DNA of 64,000 nt from Sphingomonas liriopis (GCF_024211255.1 NZ_JAMLDY010000004.1:1-64000); one strand, 5' to 3'. Counted from the first letter of the stretch, positions 8,743 to 20,471 are shown. The notes: generated by a model from the letters alone, not told the origin. Program-made: numbers and translations.

Positions 8743-9723
8743 ATGGACGAGGTCGATTCCGGCCAGCCCGCCCCGAACCTTGCACCCCCGGCCCGACCGG
8801 GGGAGCGGTTGCGTGATGCGCGGGAAAGCCGGGGACTGAGCCTTGCCGAGGTCGCCGCGCGCACTCGCGTGCCGCAGCGGCATCTGGAGGCGCTGGAGGC
8901 GGGGGAATATGGCGCGTTGCCCTCGCCGACCTATGCGATGGGCTTCTCCAAGGCCTATGCCCGCGCGGTCGGCGCCGACGAGGTCGCCATCGCGCAGGAC
9001 GTGCGCCGCGAACTCGACCGGCTGGGGCCGCGCCAGCCCGAATATGTGCCCTATGAGACCGCCGATCCGGCACGCGTGCCATCGCGCGGGCTGGCGATCG
9101 TCGGCGTCGGCATCGCGCTCGCCGTACTGATCCTCGTCGGCCTGTGGTATGGCACCGACCTGTTCCGGCCGCAGGGCGTCACGCCCGGCGCCAGCGACGC
9201 CGTCGTCGCGCAGGCGGTCGCGCCGCGCCCGACGCCCGCCGCGACGCCGGCCGCGCCGACCGGGGGCCAGGTGGTGCTGACCGCCAACGACGAGGTGTGG
9301 CTGCGCGTCTACGACGCCGACAACAAGACGCTGTATCTCGGCACGATGAAGCCGGGCGAGAAGTTCGAGGTGCCGGCGAACGCCAATGATCCGCAGATCA
9401 ACGTCGGCCGCCCGGACAAACTGGCGGTGACGCTCAACGGGTCGGCGATCCCGCCGCTCGGCGACGGATCGCGCCCGATCAAGGATGTGCGGGTCAGCGG
9501 CACGGCGATCGCCGCGCGGCTGGCGGGACAGCCGGCGCCGAGTGCGAGCGCGTCGCCGACGGCCACGCCTTCGTCGTCGCGGACGGGCGGCCGTACCGCC
9601 TCGCGCACCGGCGGATCGCGCAGCGGGCGCAGCGAAAGCCGCCCCGCGCTGACCGAAACGCAGCGCGCCAACCTGCAAGCGTCGCAGGAACCGGCGGCGA
9701 CGGGCAATTCGTCCGCGCCTTGA
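8743..9723 (+). CDS. RodZ-like protein: Xre-type HTH, membrane helix, DUF4115
   Basis: A 326-residue protein with an N-terminal helix-turn-helix (GERLRDARESRGLSLAEVA to QRHLEALEAGEYGALPSPTYAMGF), one membrane helix (GLAIVGVGIALAVLILVGLWYG, about 110-131) and a periplasmic DUF4115 beta domain (LTANDEVWLRVYDADNKTLY). The C-terminal tail is rich in serine, threonine and arginine. This is the RodZ architecture, which links MreB to the envelope. The YG-LPSPTY motif is typical of the family. The start is supported by GGAG about 7 nt before the ATG. Confidence 0.85.
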   Translation: MDEVDSGQPAPNLAPPARPGERLRDARESRGLSLAEVAARTRVPQRHLEALEAGEYGALPSPTYAMGFSKAYARAVGADEVAIAQDVRRELDRLGPRQPEYVPYETADPARVPSRGLAIVGVGIALAVLILVGLWYGTDLFRPQGVTPGASDAVVAQAVAPRPTPAATPAAPTGGQVVLTANDEVWLRVYDADNKTLYLGTMKPGEKFEVPANANDPQINVGRPDKLAVTLNGSAIPPLGDGSRPIKDVRVSGTAIAARLAGQPAPSASASPTATPSSSRTGGRTASRTGGSRSGRSESRPALTETQRANLQASQEPAATGNSSAP

Positions 9724-9817
9724 CGGCCGGCGACACCTTAAGGCTGGCGACAGGGACGGTGATGCAGCTATGACGGCATCGTGTTAACCAAGCCTGCGCC
9801 GGGGGGCGCCAAGATCC

Positions 9818-10774
9818 ATGCGTAACATCATCCGGGCGCTTGCCGCCGTCACCGTGCTTCTTCCCGCCGCGGCGCTCGCGCAGAGCAACGTCGAGGGCCG
9901 CGTCGGCAAGCTGGAGAGCGAGATGCGCGCGGTGCAGCGCAAGGTGTTCCCGGGCGGCGCCGGCCAGTATCTCCAGCCCGAGATCACGCGCCCCGACGCC
10001 CCCCAGAGCATCGGCGGCACGCCCGCGACCAGCGCCGTTGCCGACCTGACCGGCCGCGTCACCGCGCTCGAGCAGCAGATGGCGTCGATGACCGACCAGA
10101 TCGAGCAGAACGGCTTCAAGGTCCGCCAGCTGCAGGAGCAGTTCGAGGCGTACAAGCGCAGCACCGACGCGAAGCTCAAGACGCTGACCACGACGCCGGC
10201 GCTCGCGACCACCCCCGCCTCGACGCCGCTTGGCGAGGACGAGGCGGCGACCGGCGCCACCGCGCGCCCGACCCGCACGCCGGTCAAGGCGCCCACGGTT
10301 GCCAAGCCCGCCCCTGTCACCGGGACAGCGGACGACGAGGCCGCACCGGCGACGACCGCCAGGGTCGACAAGCCCGCGACCGGCGACGCGCCCGAGGACG
10401 AATATCTCTACGGCTATCGCCTGTGGACCGCGAAGCAATATCCGCAGGCCGAGGCGCAGCTGAAGAAGGTGGTCGCCACCTATCCCAAGCATCGCCGCGC
10501 CAGCTATGCGCAGAATCTGCTCGGCCGCTCCTACCTCGACGAGGGCAAGCCCAGCCTCGCCTCGATGGCCTTCTACGACAATTACAAGAAGATGCCCGAC
10601 GGCGAACGCGCACCCGACAGCCTCTATTACCTCGCCCAGTCGCTGATGAAGCTCAACAAGCCGGCCGATGCGTGCAAGGTCTATGGCGAGCTGACCGACG
10701 TTTACGGCACCAAGATTTCCGCGCAGATGAAGGCCGATGTCGAGAAGGGCCGCACCGCCGCCAAGTGCAAGTGA
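9818..10774 (+). CDS. cpoB: Cell division coordinator CpoB/YbgF-like periplasmic TPR protein
   Basis: A 318-residue exported protein: signal peptide MRNIIRALAAVTVLLPAAALAQ, a coiled-coil trimerisation region (GRVGKLESEMRAVQRKV, later VTALEQQMASMTDQIEQ), a low-complexity linker rich in Ala, Thr and Pro, and C-terminal TPRs (YGYRLWTAKQYPQAEAQLKKVVATYP). This is the YbgF/CpoB order. In the periplasm CpoB coordinates Tol-Pal and peptidoglycan synthesis at division. tolB/pal are not nearby. It overlaps tilS if the latter starts at 10737. Confidence 0.88.
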   Translation: MRNIIRALAAVTVLLPAAALAQSNVEGRVGKLESEMRAVQRKVFPGGAGQYLQPEITRPDAPQSIGGTPATSAVADLTGRVTALEQQMASMTDQIEQNGFKVRQLQEQFEAYKRSTDAKLKTLTTTPALATTPASTPLGEDEAATGATARPTRTPVKAPTVAKPAPVTGTADDEAAPATTARVDKPATGDAPEDEYLYGYRLWTAKQYPQAEAQLKKVVATYPKHRRASYAQNLLGRSYLDEGKPSLASMAFYDNYKKMPDGERAPDSLYYLAQSLMKLNKPADACKVYGELTDVYGTKISAQMKADVEKGRTAAKCK

Positions 10775-11750
10775 CCCGCTCGCCCCGCAAGGGGAGCGGT
10801 TCCGCCACGACCTGACCCGCGCGCTGGGGCATGAGCCGGCGGGCCCGCTGCTGTTCGCCGTCTCCGGCGGGCCGGACAGCATGGCGATGCTGACGCTCGC
10901 CGCGGTGGCGCTGCCCGGCGCGGTCCATGTCGCGACCGTCGATCATCGGCTGCGCCCCGCGGCGGCGGACGAGGCGGCGATGGTCGCCGATCATTGCGCC
11001 ACCCTCGGCGTGCCGCACGCGACATTGGTCCCCGCCGAACCGGTCGCCGGCGCCAGCATCCAGGCCGCCGCGCGCCACGCCCGCTATGCGCTTCTCACCG
11101 CGCATGCCCGCATGATCGGCGCGGAGGCGGTGGCGACCGCGCACCATGTCGACGATCAGGCGGAAACCTTCCTGATGCGCGCCGCGCGCGGGTCGGGCGT
11201 CGCGGGTCTCGCTGGCGTGCGGGCGCGCACCGCGATCGATGGCGTCGCCGTGGTACGCCCGCTGCTCGACTGGCGCCGTGCCGAGCTGCGCGCGATCGTC
11301 CGCCGCGCGGAGGTGCCGTTCGTCGACGATCCCTCCAACCATGATCCCGCGCACGACCGCACCCGCTTCCGCCGCCTGCTCGACGCCAACGAATGGCTGG
11401 GGCCGCCGCAGCTCGCGCGATCGGCCGCGGCGCTGGCCGAGGCGGACGGCGACCTGCGCGCGATCGTCGACTGGCTGTGGGCGGAACGGGCGAGCGAATC
11501 GGGCGGTGCCGTCCGCATCGCGATGACCGGCCTACCGCGCGAGCTCGTCCGCCGGCTCGCCCGGCGCGCGATCGGCCGCGTGATCGAGGGCGCCGGCATC
11601 GTCGCGCCCAGATGGAGCGAATCGGCCAATATCGAACCCTTGCTCGACGCGCTCGCCGCGGGCCGGCGCGCCACTCAGGCCGGCGTCGTGGTCAGCCCGG
11701 GGTCGCGCGAATGGCGCTTCCGCCCCGCACCGGCGCGCCGGTCGCACTGA
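10737..11750 (+). CDS. tilS: tRNA(Ile)-lysidine synthetase TilS
   Basis: A 337-residue N-type ATP pyrophosphatase that makes lysidine at C34 of tRNA-Ile2, allowing AUA decoding. The pyrophosphatase loop SGGPDSMAMLTL lies near residue 45. ATAHHVDDQAETFLMRAARGSG is the second family signature, with the VDDPSNHDPAHDRTRFRRLL motif after it. The ATG at 10737 is the only ATG before the catalytic loop in this frame and makes a 38-nt overlap with cpoB. It is in line with ftsH, the usual neighbour in many proteobacteria. Confidence 0.93.
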   Translation: MSRRAAPPPSASDPLAPQGERFRHDLTRALGHEPAGPLLFAVSGGPDSMAMLTLAAVALPGAVHVATVDHRLRPAAADEAAMVADHCATLGVPHATLVPAEPVAGASIQAAARHARYALLTAHARMIGAEAVATAHHVDDQAETFLMRAARGSGVAGLAGVRARTAIDGVAVVRPLLDWRRAELRAIVRRAEVPFVDDPSNHDPAHDRTRFRRLLDANEWLGPPQLARSAAALAEADGDLRAIVDWLWAERASESGGAVRIAMTGLPRELVRRLARRAIGRVIEGAGIVAPRWSESANIEPLLDALAAGRRATQAGVVVSPGSREWRFRPAPARRSH

Positions 11751-11825
11751 TCGGCGGAAAACCGCGGCTTCGTTCCATTGCCATTAACCTGCATGCGCCT
11801 ATCTTGGGCGGCGAAAGGTTCCTTC

Positions 11826-13802
<1,977 letters not shown>

Positions 13803-14171
13803 GCACCCCCGCCACGCTTCCAATTCCGTTTGCCTGCTCACGGTCGAAGCCCTGCTATCCGCCAGCGTGATGCTCGCGGCTGCCAGGGCTTCGACAGGCT
13901 CAGCCCGAACGGGGTGGGGCCATCTTGATCGATGCGGAGGCCGATTCGCCTTGTCGATCCGATCCTCTTGGCGAAACGCCCTCCGCTCCCGCGTTGCCCC
14001 CGCCCCACCTCCGTTCGCCCTGAGCCTGTCGAAGGGCCGCTGTCCCCAAGCGTTATACTCGCGGCCAGCGGGGCTTCGACACGCTCGGCCCGAACGCAGG
14101 GACCAACCGCCGGTTCATGCCTCCGTCAGCCACGCGCCCGTATCGGCGGCATCTCACCCGGAGCACCGCCG
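13803..14171. repeat. REP-like repeats in the ftsH-downstream gap
   Basis: This 369-bp gap has no convincing gene. It carries three copies of a repeat with core GCTTCGACAGGCTCAGCCCG: 13888-13913 forward, 14011-14036 inverted, and 14073-14096 forward with one or two changes. The first and third sit in a longer similar context (CTCGCGGC before both), so the segment looks duplicated. Such GAGCCTGTCGAAG elements are abundant between genes in sphingomonads. They can form hairpins and may end transcription after ftsH; that is inferred. Confidence 0.75.
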
Positions 14172-14537
14172 ATGTCGCGTAAGACCCTGATCGCCCTCGC
14201 TATTACCCTTGGCCTTGCCGCGCCCGCGTCCGCCGCGATGACCGTGGGCACCTTCCTCGCCAAGGCCGCGCCGCTGCGCGCCAATCCCTTCACCGCACTG
14301 ACCAATCCCGATTACCCGGTGCTCAAGGCGGAAGCCGATGCCGCCACCCGCCAATTGCGTGCCGAGGGCGCCGCGCGCGTCGCCGCCGGCAAGACCCCGA
14401 TCGCCTGCATGCCCGAGGGCGAGACGATCGGCATCCTCCAGATGCTCGGCGGGCTCGACGCGCTCTCGCCGGCGGAAAAGAAGCTGCCGCTCAAGGACGG
14501 CTACGTCCGGGTGCTGGCGAAGACCTATCCGTGCTGA
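14172..14537 (+). CDS. Small exported protein of unknown function
   Basis: A 121-residue protein with a clear signal peptide (MSRKTLIALAITLGLAAPASA) and a helical mature part, KAAPLRANPFTALTNPDYPVLKAEADAATRQLRAEGAARVAAGK. One cysteine lies mid-protein (IACMPEGE) and one at the C-terminus (TYPC), and they may pair. I do not recognise the family with certainty; proteins of this shape occur as hypothetical periplasmic proteins in sphingomonads. The ATG at 14172 is chosen because the signal peptide starts there. It stands alone between repeats and a hairpin. Confidence 0.7.
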   Translation: MSRKTLIALAITLGLAAPASAAMTVGTFLAKAAPLRANPFTALTNPDYPVLKAEADAATRQLRAEGAARVAAGKTPIACMPEGETIGILQMLGGLDALSPAEKKLPLKDGYVRVLAKTYPC

Positions 14538-14562
14538 CCGCCTGCGCGGTGTTGGACCGTCG

Positions 14563-14590
14563 CCCGCGGTAAGCCGCGCCGAACCGCGGG
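14563..14590. terminator. GC-rich hairpin, possible terminator
   Basis: CCCGCGGT and ACCGCGGG form a perfect 8-bp stem around a 12-nt loop, 26 nt after the stop of the small exported protein. No U-tract follows, so it is only a candidate terminator or mRNA stabiliser. Confidence 0.35.
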
Positions 14591-14732
14591 TTGCAGCATG
14601 GCGCTGTCCTACACGCCGGCCGCCAGCTAGGACTTACGACCCGATTCGCGCTCTTTCTCATCATGACCGGATGCGAAACGACGGAAGTCGATCGTTTCGA
14701 TCAAGGTGTCCATGTTGTCCATGTCGGCGCGA

Positions 14733-15530
14733 TCAGCGGGACGTCGTTACCCGCTCGATCAGCGCCATCGCACCGTGCGGCGCCCGCACCTTGGCGCCGT
14801 TGATGAAGAAGACGAACGTATCGCGCTGCGCCTTGGCCGGTGCCTCCGCGGTGACATAGGGCAGCCCCTCCGGCCGTCCCCCCGCCTGCCACGTCCTTGC
14901 CGCGTGCGCCCAGTCGTCGAGCCGCGCGGGCGTATAGCCCTTGGGATGCGCCTCCTCGGCATTCTCCAGCCGGGCGTAGACGAAGTCGGCGGTGACGTCG
15001 GCAAGTCCCGGATAGTCGGCCGAATCGGCATAGACGATCGCGACCCCCGCATCGCGCGCCATCGCGACGAAGGCGGGATCGGCGAAGCTCTCGTGCCTCA
15101 CCTGCACCGCATGGCGCAGCGCCACGCCATCATGGCTGGCCGGCAGCAGCTTGAGGAACGCGCGCATGTCGTCGGGGTCGAATTTCTTGGTGGCCATGAA
15201 CTGCCACAGGATCGGCCCGAGCCGGTCGCCGAGCTCGACGATCCCCTGTCCGACAAAGCGTTCGATCGATTCGCCCGCCTCGGCCAGCACCTTGCGGTTG
15301 GTGGCATAGCGCGACGCCTTCACCGCGAAGACGAAGCCGTCGGGCACGCTCTTCGCCCAATTGGCGAAGCTCGCCGGCTTGAAGCTCGAATAATAGGTGC
15401 CGTTGATCTCGATGGCGGTCAGCTGCGACGCGGCATATTCCAGTTCGCGCTTCTGCGGCCATTTGTCGGGATAGAAGGTCCCGCGCCACGGCTCGTAGGT
15501 CCAGCCGCCGATGCCGATGCGGATGGTCAT
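14733..15530 (-). CDS. DUF72 domain-containing protein (YecE-like)
   Basis: A 265-residue TIM-barrel-like protein of the DUF72/YecE family. It has the signature [20 protein letters not shown] at the N-terminus, [21 protein letters not shown], and [11 protein letters not shown]. The biochemical role is unknown. Its ATG at 15530 overlaps the stop codon of the upstream flavoprotein gene (ATGA, 4 nt), so the two are translated together. A longer upstream reading frame exists only because it runs through that gene in another frame. Confidence 0.85.
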   Translation of the reverse strand: MTIRIGIGGWTYEPWRGTFYPDKWPQKRELEYAASQLTAIEINGTYYSSFKPASFANWAKSVPDGFVFAVKASRYATNRKVLAEAGESIERFVGQGIVELGDRLGPILWQFMATKKFDPDDMRAFLKLLPASHDGVALRHAVQVRHESFADPAFVAMARDAGVAIVYADSADYPGLADVTADFVYARLENAEEAHPKGYTPARLDDWAHAARTWQAGGRPEGLPYVTAEAPAKAQRDTFVFFINGAKVRAPHGAMALIERVTTSR

Positions 15531-16756
15531 GCCATCACCTCCTTGAGCGGGATGCCCACATCGGCGAGCCGGTCGCGATCCGGCGCCGCGCCGGCGACGA
15601 CCAGTGCGCGGCCCTGCACATAATCCCTGGTCGCATTGACGCAGTCGAGCGCGATCACCTGCCCGCCGCGCAGATAGACGAGCGAGAAGCTGCGGCTCGC
15701 GATATCGCCGCGCACCACGCAATCGTCGTGCCCGGTCGACAGGCCGACGGTCTGCAACCGCAGGTCGTACTGGTTCGACCAGAACCACGGCACCGCATGA
15801 TAGTCGATCGGCGTGCCGAGGATCGCCTTGGCGACCACCGTCGCTTGGTCGTTGGCATTCTGCACCGATTCGAGCCTGATCCGCGCGCCGTCGGCGAAGG
15901 TGTTCTTATGCGCCGCACAGTCACCGATGGCGAAGATATGCGGCAGGCTGGTCCGGCATTGCGCATCGACGTCGACACCGTTGCCCCCGGCAGCACCCGC
16001 GTCGAGCAGCGGCTGCACCGCCGGCACGATGCCGATGCCGACGATCACCATGTCGGCGGGCAAGGTCTCGCCATCGGCGAGCGTCACGCCGCACGCCTTG
16101 CCATCCGCCTCGGCGATACACGACACCCCGACGCCCAGACGGACATCGACGCCATGCGCGCGATGCTCCCCCTCGTAGAAGCGCGACAGCGGTTCGCCGG
16201 CGACACGTGCGAGCACGCGCGGCAGCGCCTCCAGCACCGTCACCTGTTTGCCGAACTTGGCGAGCACCGCGGCCGCCTCCAGCCCGATATAGCCGCCGCC
16301 GATCACCACGACCCGGCTGACGTCGGGCAGCTCGGCGATCATCCGATCGACATCGGCGCGGGTGCGGACGCCATGGACGCCGATGAGGTCGTGCCCCGAA
16401 CAGGTCAGCCGCCGCGGACTGCCCCCGGTCGCCCAGACCAGCTCGCTATAACCGATCGTCTCGCCGTCATCGGTGGTCACGGTGCGCACAGCGGGATCGA
16501 CCGCGACGACGCGGCGGCCGAGCCGCATCGCCACCTGTCGTTCTTCCCAAAAGGCGGGCGGGCGCAGCAGGATGCGCTCGAACGGCTTGTCGCCCGACAG
16601 ATAGTCCTTCGACAGCGGCGGGCGTTCGTAGGGCAGGTCGGGTTCGTCGCCGACGATGGCGATGCTGCCGGCGAACTTGCCCGCGCGCAGCGCGATGGCC
16701 GCCTGTGCGCCACCGTGGCCGGCACCGACGATGACGACGTCGTAATGGGACTGCAC
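15527..16756 (-). CDS. NAD(P)/FAD-dependent ferredoxin/rubredoxin reductase-like protein
   Basis: A 409-residue flavoprotein reductase. The FAD dinucleotide motif [14 protein letters not shown] is at residues 7-20, the NAD(P) motif [16 protein letters not shown] at about 150-165, and the second FAD motif HIFAIGDCA later, with a C-terminal interface domain. It matches the ferredoxin reductases that feed electrons to P450s and ring-hydroxylating oxygenases (BphA4/ThcD type). No ferredoxin or oxygenase gene is adjacent, so its partner is unknown. The only close neighbour is the DUF72 gene, overlapping by 4 nt. Confidence 0.85.
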   Translation of the reverse strand: MQSHYDVVIVGAGHGGAQAAIALRAGKFAGSIAIVGDEPDLPYERPPLSKDYLSGDKPFERILLRPPAFWEERQVAMRLGRRVVAVDPAVRTVTTDDGETIGYSELVWATGGSPRRLTCSGHDLIGVHGVRTRADVDRMIAELPDVSRVVVIGGGYIGLEAAAVLAKFGKQVTVLEALPRVLARVAGEPLSRFYEGEHRAHGVDVRLGVGVSCIAEADGKACGVTLADGETLPADMVIVGIGIVPAVQPLLDAGAAGGNGVDVDAQCRTSLPHIFAIGDCAAHKNTFADGARIRLESVQNANDQATVVAKAILGTPIDYHAVPWFWSNQYDLRLQTVGLSTGHDDCVVRGDIASRSFSLVYLRGGQVIALDCVNATRDYVQGRALVVAGAAPDRDRLADVGIPLKEVMA

Positions 16757-16840
16757 GCTCTATCCTCCCGCTTTTCGCCTTCCTGCCGGAGTCACGGTGT
16801 TTGGGAAACCCCTCCCCGACCGATGGGGCACTCCCTCTTT

Positions 16841-16926
16841 CCGTTCGGGCCGAGCCTGTCGAAGCCCCCTCTCCTCACACGCTTCGCTGGCGGAGAGCAC
16901 CCTTCGATAGGCCGAGGGCGAACGGG
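16841..16926. repeat. Inverted REP-like pair
   Basis: CCGTTCGGGCCGAGCCTG at 16841-16858 (running to TCGAAG at 16864) and an inverted, slightly diverged partner at 16901-16926 fill the short gap between the flavoprotein gene and the end of the regulator gene. They are the same family as the repeats after ftsH and could form a hairpin terminating the regulator transcript. Confidence 0.7.
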
Positions 16927-16944
16927 AGTGTGGAGAAGAGGGTC

Positions 16945-18351
16945 TCAATCGAACGCATACGGCACGATCGCCCGCCGATCGGGATCGACCAGCAATTCGC
17001 GCCCCGCCGGCGGAAAGGCGCGCTGGTCGCAGTCGCGGCGCGGACAGATGCGGCACGACGGGCCGATCGGCGTCGCGCTGTCCGCGCCCGACAGGTCAAG
17101 CCCGTCGCCATAAACAAACGCGCCGGCATGCTCGACCTCGCATCCCAGCACCACCGCATAGCGGCGCGGGGTGCGGCGGTAGCTCGACGTCGCCTTCACC
17201 AGCCCCTTGGCCATCGACACGTAGCGGGCGCCGTCGGGCATCTCGGCGACCTGGACGAGGATGCGGTCGGAGATCGCCACCGCCTCATGCGCGACCCATA
17301 GCGGACAGGCACCGCCATATTGCGCGAACTGCAACCGCGTCGCCGAATGCCGCTTGGTAATGTTGCCCGCCATGTCGATGCGGCAGAAGAAGAACGGCAC
17401 GCCGGGCAGCCCCGGCCGCTGCAACGTCGACAGCCGGTGACACACCTGTTCGAAGCTCACCCCGAAGCGCTGGCGCAAGGCATCGACATCGTGCCGCCGT
17501 GCCCGCGCCTCGGCGCGGAAGCGCGCATAGGGCATCAGCAGCGCCCCCGCGCCATAATTGGCGAGGCCGACGCGCAGCAACTCGCGCGCCGCCTCCGATC
17601 GCAACGGCGCATCGGCGACGATCCCTTCGATCAGCGCATTCGCCTCCAGCCGGATCAGCTGGTGCGCCAGCTGGAAATGCCGCGTCTCGATCGGCTGCGC
17701 GCCGTCGATCGTCAGCGTCCCCGCCGCGGCGTCATAGGCGCGCAAGGGGGCGGCGATGCCGTCGTCGATCACCCGCACCGCGTGCGCCGCCTGCAACCGG
17801 TCGACCAATGCCCGCGCCGGCGGCAGCGCCTCCGCCAGCGCCTCGGCGAAGCGGTCGAGCGGGTCGATGTAATTGCCGCTCGCCTGGAACCAGTCGCGCA
17901 CCTCCTCCCACGGCAGCAGGTGCGGCTGGCTCCCCTGCGCATCGACGCGATCGTCGAGCACGCGCAATTGCTCCTGCGAGCGGCGCAGCGCGGCGTGGAG
18001 CGCGATCATCCGCCGCGCCACCAGCGGCTGCTGCTTGAGGCCGCGCAGCACGTCGGCCTCGTCGAGCAACCCTGCCGGCACCGACGGATCGGTTCCCGCC
18101 TCCAGCGCCGCCACCAGCGCGGCGCTGTCGTCCTCGGGCGCGATCTCGACCCAGTCGAGCGGAAAGGCGCGCGCCAGCGCCCCCAGCACGCCGCCGGTGA
18201 TCGGCCGGTCGCCGCTCTCGATCTGCGACAGGTAGCTGGTCGAGATGCCGATCCGCCGGCTCAGGCCGGTCTGGCTGAGCGATAGCCGCGCGCGCAGATC
18301 GCGCACCCGGTCTCCGGCGAAGAGGCGCGCGCGCGGTGGATGCTGGGCCAT
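16945..18351 (-). CDS. ScfR/PccR-type short-chain fatty acyl-CoA regulator (Xre HTH + DUF2083)
   Basis: A 468-residue regulator with an N-terminal Xre helix-turn-helix ([31 protein letters not shown], about residues 15-60). A middle IrrE-like region follows ([21 protein letters not shown]), then a C-terminal DUF2083 domain with several cysteines ([16 protein letters not shown]). This is the architecture of the ScfR family, whose member PccR controls propionyl-CoA assimilation in Rhodobacter. It is divergent from pccB, and the intergenic region holds TTTGCAAA repeats like the PccR site. Start ATG 18351 is preceded by GGAGGGGG. Confidence 0.88.
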   Translation of the reverse strand: MAQHPPRARLFAGDRVRDLRARLSLSQTGLSRRIGISTSYLSQIESGDRPITGGVLGALARAFPLDWVEIAPEDDSAALVAALEAGTDPSVPAGLLDEADVLRGLKQQPLVARRMIALHAALRRSQEQLRVLDDRVDAQGSQPHLLPWEEVRDWFQASGNYIDPLDRFAEALAEALPPARALVDRLQAAHAVRVIDDGIAAPLRAYDAAAGTLTIDGAQPIETRHFQLAHQLIRLEANALIEGIVADAPLRSEAARELLRVGLANYGAGALLMPYARFRAEARARRHDVDALRQRFGVSFEQVCHRLSTLQRPGLPGVPFFFCRIDMAGNITKRHSATRLQFAQYGGACPLWVAHEAVAISDRILVQVAEMPDGARYVSMAKGLVKATSSYRRTPRRYAVVLGCEVEHAGAFVYGDGLDLSGADSATPIGPSCRICPRRDCDQRAFPPAGRELLVDPDRRAIVPYAFD

Positions 18352-18363
18352 GCCCCCTCCTAC

Positions 18364-18395
18364 TTTGCAAAACCGCCCGTTGCAATTTTGCAAAA
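18364..18395. promoter_or_regulatory. Putative PccR/ScfR operator (TTTGCAAA repeats)
   Basis: TTTGCAAAA at 18364-18372, TTGCAA at 18380-18385 and TTTTGCAAAA at 18386-18395 lie between the divergent regulator and pccB. The known PccR site in Rhodobacter consists of paired TTTGCAAA elements. The position, 13 nt upstream of the regulator start and about 50 nt upstream of pccB, suits control of both promoters. Confidence 0.8.
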
Positions 18396-18446
18396 CCACA
18401 GTTGCGAGCACAGGCTAGGATTGGCGATGAAGAGGCAGGAGAGTGT

Positions 18447-19973
18447 ATGTCATCGACACTAAGCGAACTCGAACGCCGCCGATCCGCTGCCAGAGCGGGT
18501 GGCGGCGCAAAACGCGTCGCCGCGCAGCACGCCAAGGGCAAGCTCACCGCGCGCGAACGGCTCGAGATCCTGCTCGACGAGGGATCGTTCGAAGAGATCG
18601 ACATGTACGTCGAGCACAATTGCGTCGATTTCGGCATGGCGGATCAGGTGATCCCCGGCGACGGCGTCGTCACCGGCAGCGGCACGATCAACGGTCGGCT
18701 GGTCTATGTCTTCAGCCAGGATTTCACCGTCTTCGGCGGCAGCCTGTCCGAACGTCACGCGCAGAAGATCTGCAAGGTGATGGACACCGCGATGAAGGTC
18801 GGCGCGCCGGTGATCGGGCTCAACGACAGCGGCGGCGCGCGCATCCAGGAGGGCGTCGCCAGCCTTGGCGGCTATGCCGAGGTGTTCCAGCGCAACGTGC
18901 TGGCGAGTGGCGTGGTGCCGCAACTCTCGCTCATCATGGGGCCGTGCGCCGGCGGCGCGGTCTATTCGCCGGCAATGACCGACTTCATCTTCATGGTGAA
19001 GGATTCGAGCTACATGTTCGTCACCGGCCCCGACGTGGTCAAGACGGTGACCAACGAAGTGGTGACGCAGGAGGCGCTTGGCGGCGCGGTGACGCACACG
19101 ACCAAGACGAGCGTCGCGGACAATGCGTTCGAGAACGATATCGAGGCGCTGCTGGCGGCGCGCGACTTCATCGACTTCCTGCCTGCGTCGAACCGCGAGG
19201 CGGTCCCCGAGCGCCCGACCGCGGATGCGTGGGACCGGCTGGAACCGAGCCTCGATACGCTGGTGCCGGCGAGCGCCAACCAGCCCTACGACATGCACGA
19301 GTTGATCCGGAAGGTCGTCGACGAGAGCGACTTCTTCGAGACGCAGCCGGCGCATGCGGGCAACATCATCACCGGTTTCGGCCGGATCGAGGGGCGCACG
19401 GTCGGCTTCGTCGCCAACCAGCCGATGGTGCTCGCCGGCGTGCTCGACATCAACAGCTCGAAGAAGGCGGCGCGGTTCGTACGCTTCTGCGACGCGTTCG
19501 AGATCCCGATCGTCACCTTCGTCGACGTGCCGGGCTTCCTGCCCGGAACGAGCCAAGAGCATAACGGCATCATCAAGCACGGCGCCAAATTGCTGTTCGC
19601 CTATGCCGAGGCGACGGTCCCGAAGATCACCGTCATCACGCGCAAAGCCTATGGCGGCGCCTACGACGTGATGGCGTCCAAGCACCTGCGCGGAGACTTG
19701 AATTACGCCTGGCCGACCGCCGAGATCGCGGTGATGGGCGCCAAGGGCGCGGTCGAGATCATCTTCCGTGGCCGCACCCCTGAAGAGATCGCCGAACGCA
19801 CCGCCGAATACGAAGCCCGCTTCGCCAACCCCTTCGTCGCGGCGAGCAAGGGCTTCATCGACGAGGTGATCCAGCCGCACTCCACCCGCCGCCGCATCGC
19901 GCTGGGCCTGCGGAAGCTCAAGGGCAAGAGCCTCGAGAATCCGTGGAAGAAGCATGACAACATCCCGCTCTGA
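18447..19973 (+). CDS. pccB: Propionyl-CoA carboxylase beta subunit (carboxyltransferase)
   Basis: A 508-residue acyl-CoA carboxyltransferase. It transfers CO2 from carboxybiotin on PccA to propionyl-CoA, giving methylmalonyl-CoA. The crotonase-like N and C halves are visible: [36 protein letters not shown], then [18 protein letters not shown] and [17 protein letters not shown]. Length fits PccB (about 510). The start at 18447 has AGGAG upstream. It is the first gene of the propionate locus; pccA lies 4.8 kb further on. Confidence 0.94.
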   Translation: MSSTLSELERRRSAARAGGGAKRVAAQHAKGKLTARERLEILLDEGSFEEIDMYVEHNCVDFGMADQVIPGDGVVTGSGTINGRLVYVFSQDFTVFGGSLSERHAQKICKVMDTAMKVGAPVIGLNDSGGARIQEGVASLGGYAEVFQRNVLASGVVPQLSLIMGPCAGGAVYSPAMTDFIFMVKDSSYMFVTGPDVVKTVTNEVVTQEALGGAVTHTTKTSVADNAFENDIEALLAARDFIDFLPASNREAVPERPTADAWDRLEPSLDTLVPASANQPYDMHELIRKVVDESDFFETQPAHAGNIITGFGRIEGRTVGFVANQPMVLAGVLDINSSKKAARFVRFCDAFEIPIVTFVDVPGFLPGTSQEHNGIIKHGAKLLFAYAEATVPKITVITRKAYGGAYDVMASKHLRGDLNYAWPTAEIAVMGAKGAVEIIFRGRTPEEIAERTAEYEARFANPFVAASKGFIDEVIQPHSTRRRIALGLRKLKGKSLENPWKKHDNIPL

Positions 19974-19980
19974 TCTCCCC

Positions 19981-20057
19981 GTCATTGCGCGCGTAGCGAA
20001 GCAATCCAGGGCGTCCGGGCATGGAGCTCTGGATTGCTTCGCTCCGTTCGCAATGAC
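19981..20057. repeat. Large palindromic repeat P1 upstream of the GIY-YIG gene
   Basis: Arms 19981-20009 and 20029-20057 are 29 nt and pair at 26 positions, with core GCGAAGCAATCCAG. The 19-nt loop is GC-rich. The same core forms P2 on the other side of the GIY-YIG gene. This is a repeat class frequent in sphingomonad intergenic regions. Confidence 0.88.
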
Positions 20058-20075
20058 GAACGAAGGGCTCGAGTG

Positions 20076-20366
20076 ATGCAGCCCGCGATCTATATGATGG
20101 TCAGCGGTCGCAACGGGACGATCTATGTCGGCGTGACGTCGAACCTGCCGCGCCGGGCGTGGGAACACCGCGAGGGGATCATCGACGGCTTCACCAAACG
20201 CTACGGCTGCAAGCTGCTCGTCTGGTTCGAAGCCGCCGACACGATGGAAGCCGCGATCCTGCGCGAAAAGCAGCTCAAGGCCGGATCGCGCGCGAAGAAG
20301 ATCGCGTTGATCGAGGCGATGAACCCGCTGTGGCACGATCTGTACAAGCAGATCGCGCATGGCTGA
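20076..20366 (+). CDS. GIY-YIG nuclease family protein
   Basis: A 96-residue single-domain GIY-YIG protein (UPF0213-like): AIYMMVSGRNGTIYVGVTSNLPRRAWEHREG carries the variant IYMM/IYVG pair and the catalytic arginine. FTKRYGCKLLVWFE follows, and the EAAILREKQLK helix supplies the metal-binding glutamate. The founding family contains homing and repair nucleases, but these small stand-alone proteins have no proven role. Two related palindromes flank it tightly (P1 ends 18 nt before, P2 begins 15 nt after), and together they split pccB from mce. This suggests arrival as a unit. Confidence 0.88.
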   Translation: MQPAIYMMVSGRNGTIYVGVTSNLPRRAWEHREGIIDGFTKRYGCKLLVWFEAADTMEAAILREKQLKAGSRAKKIALIEAMNPLWHDLYKQIAHG

Positions 20367-20381
20367 GACACACATCTACGC

Positions 20382-20457
20382 CGTCGTTGCGAGCGTAGCG
20401 AAGCAATCCAGAGTCGCGCGCGCTGCCCTGGATTGCTTCGCTACGCTCGCAACGACG
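20382..20457. repeat. Perfect 30-bp palindromic repeat P2
   Basis: Arms 20382-20411 and 20428-20457 are perfectly complementary over 30 nt, with a 16-nt loop and core GCGTAGCGAAGCAATCCAG shared with P1. It lies between the GIY-YIG stop and the mce start (14 nt before the ATG). In RNA it would be a very stable hairpin within the operon transcript. Confidence 0.92.
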
Positions 20458-20471
20458 GGAGGAGAGTACGC

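Noticed and set aside
7636-9678. A 680-codon frame antisense to ptsP and the RodZ-like gene
   Set aside because: It spans two clear genes, has low-complexity arginine/glycine composition and no family motif.
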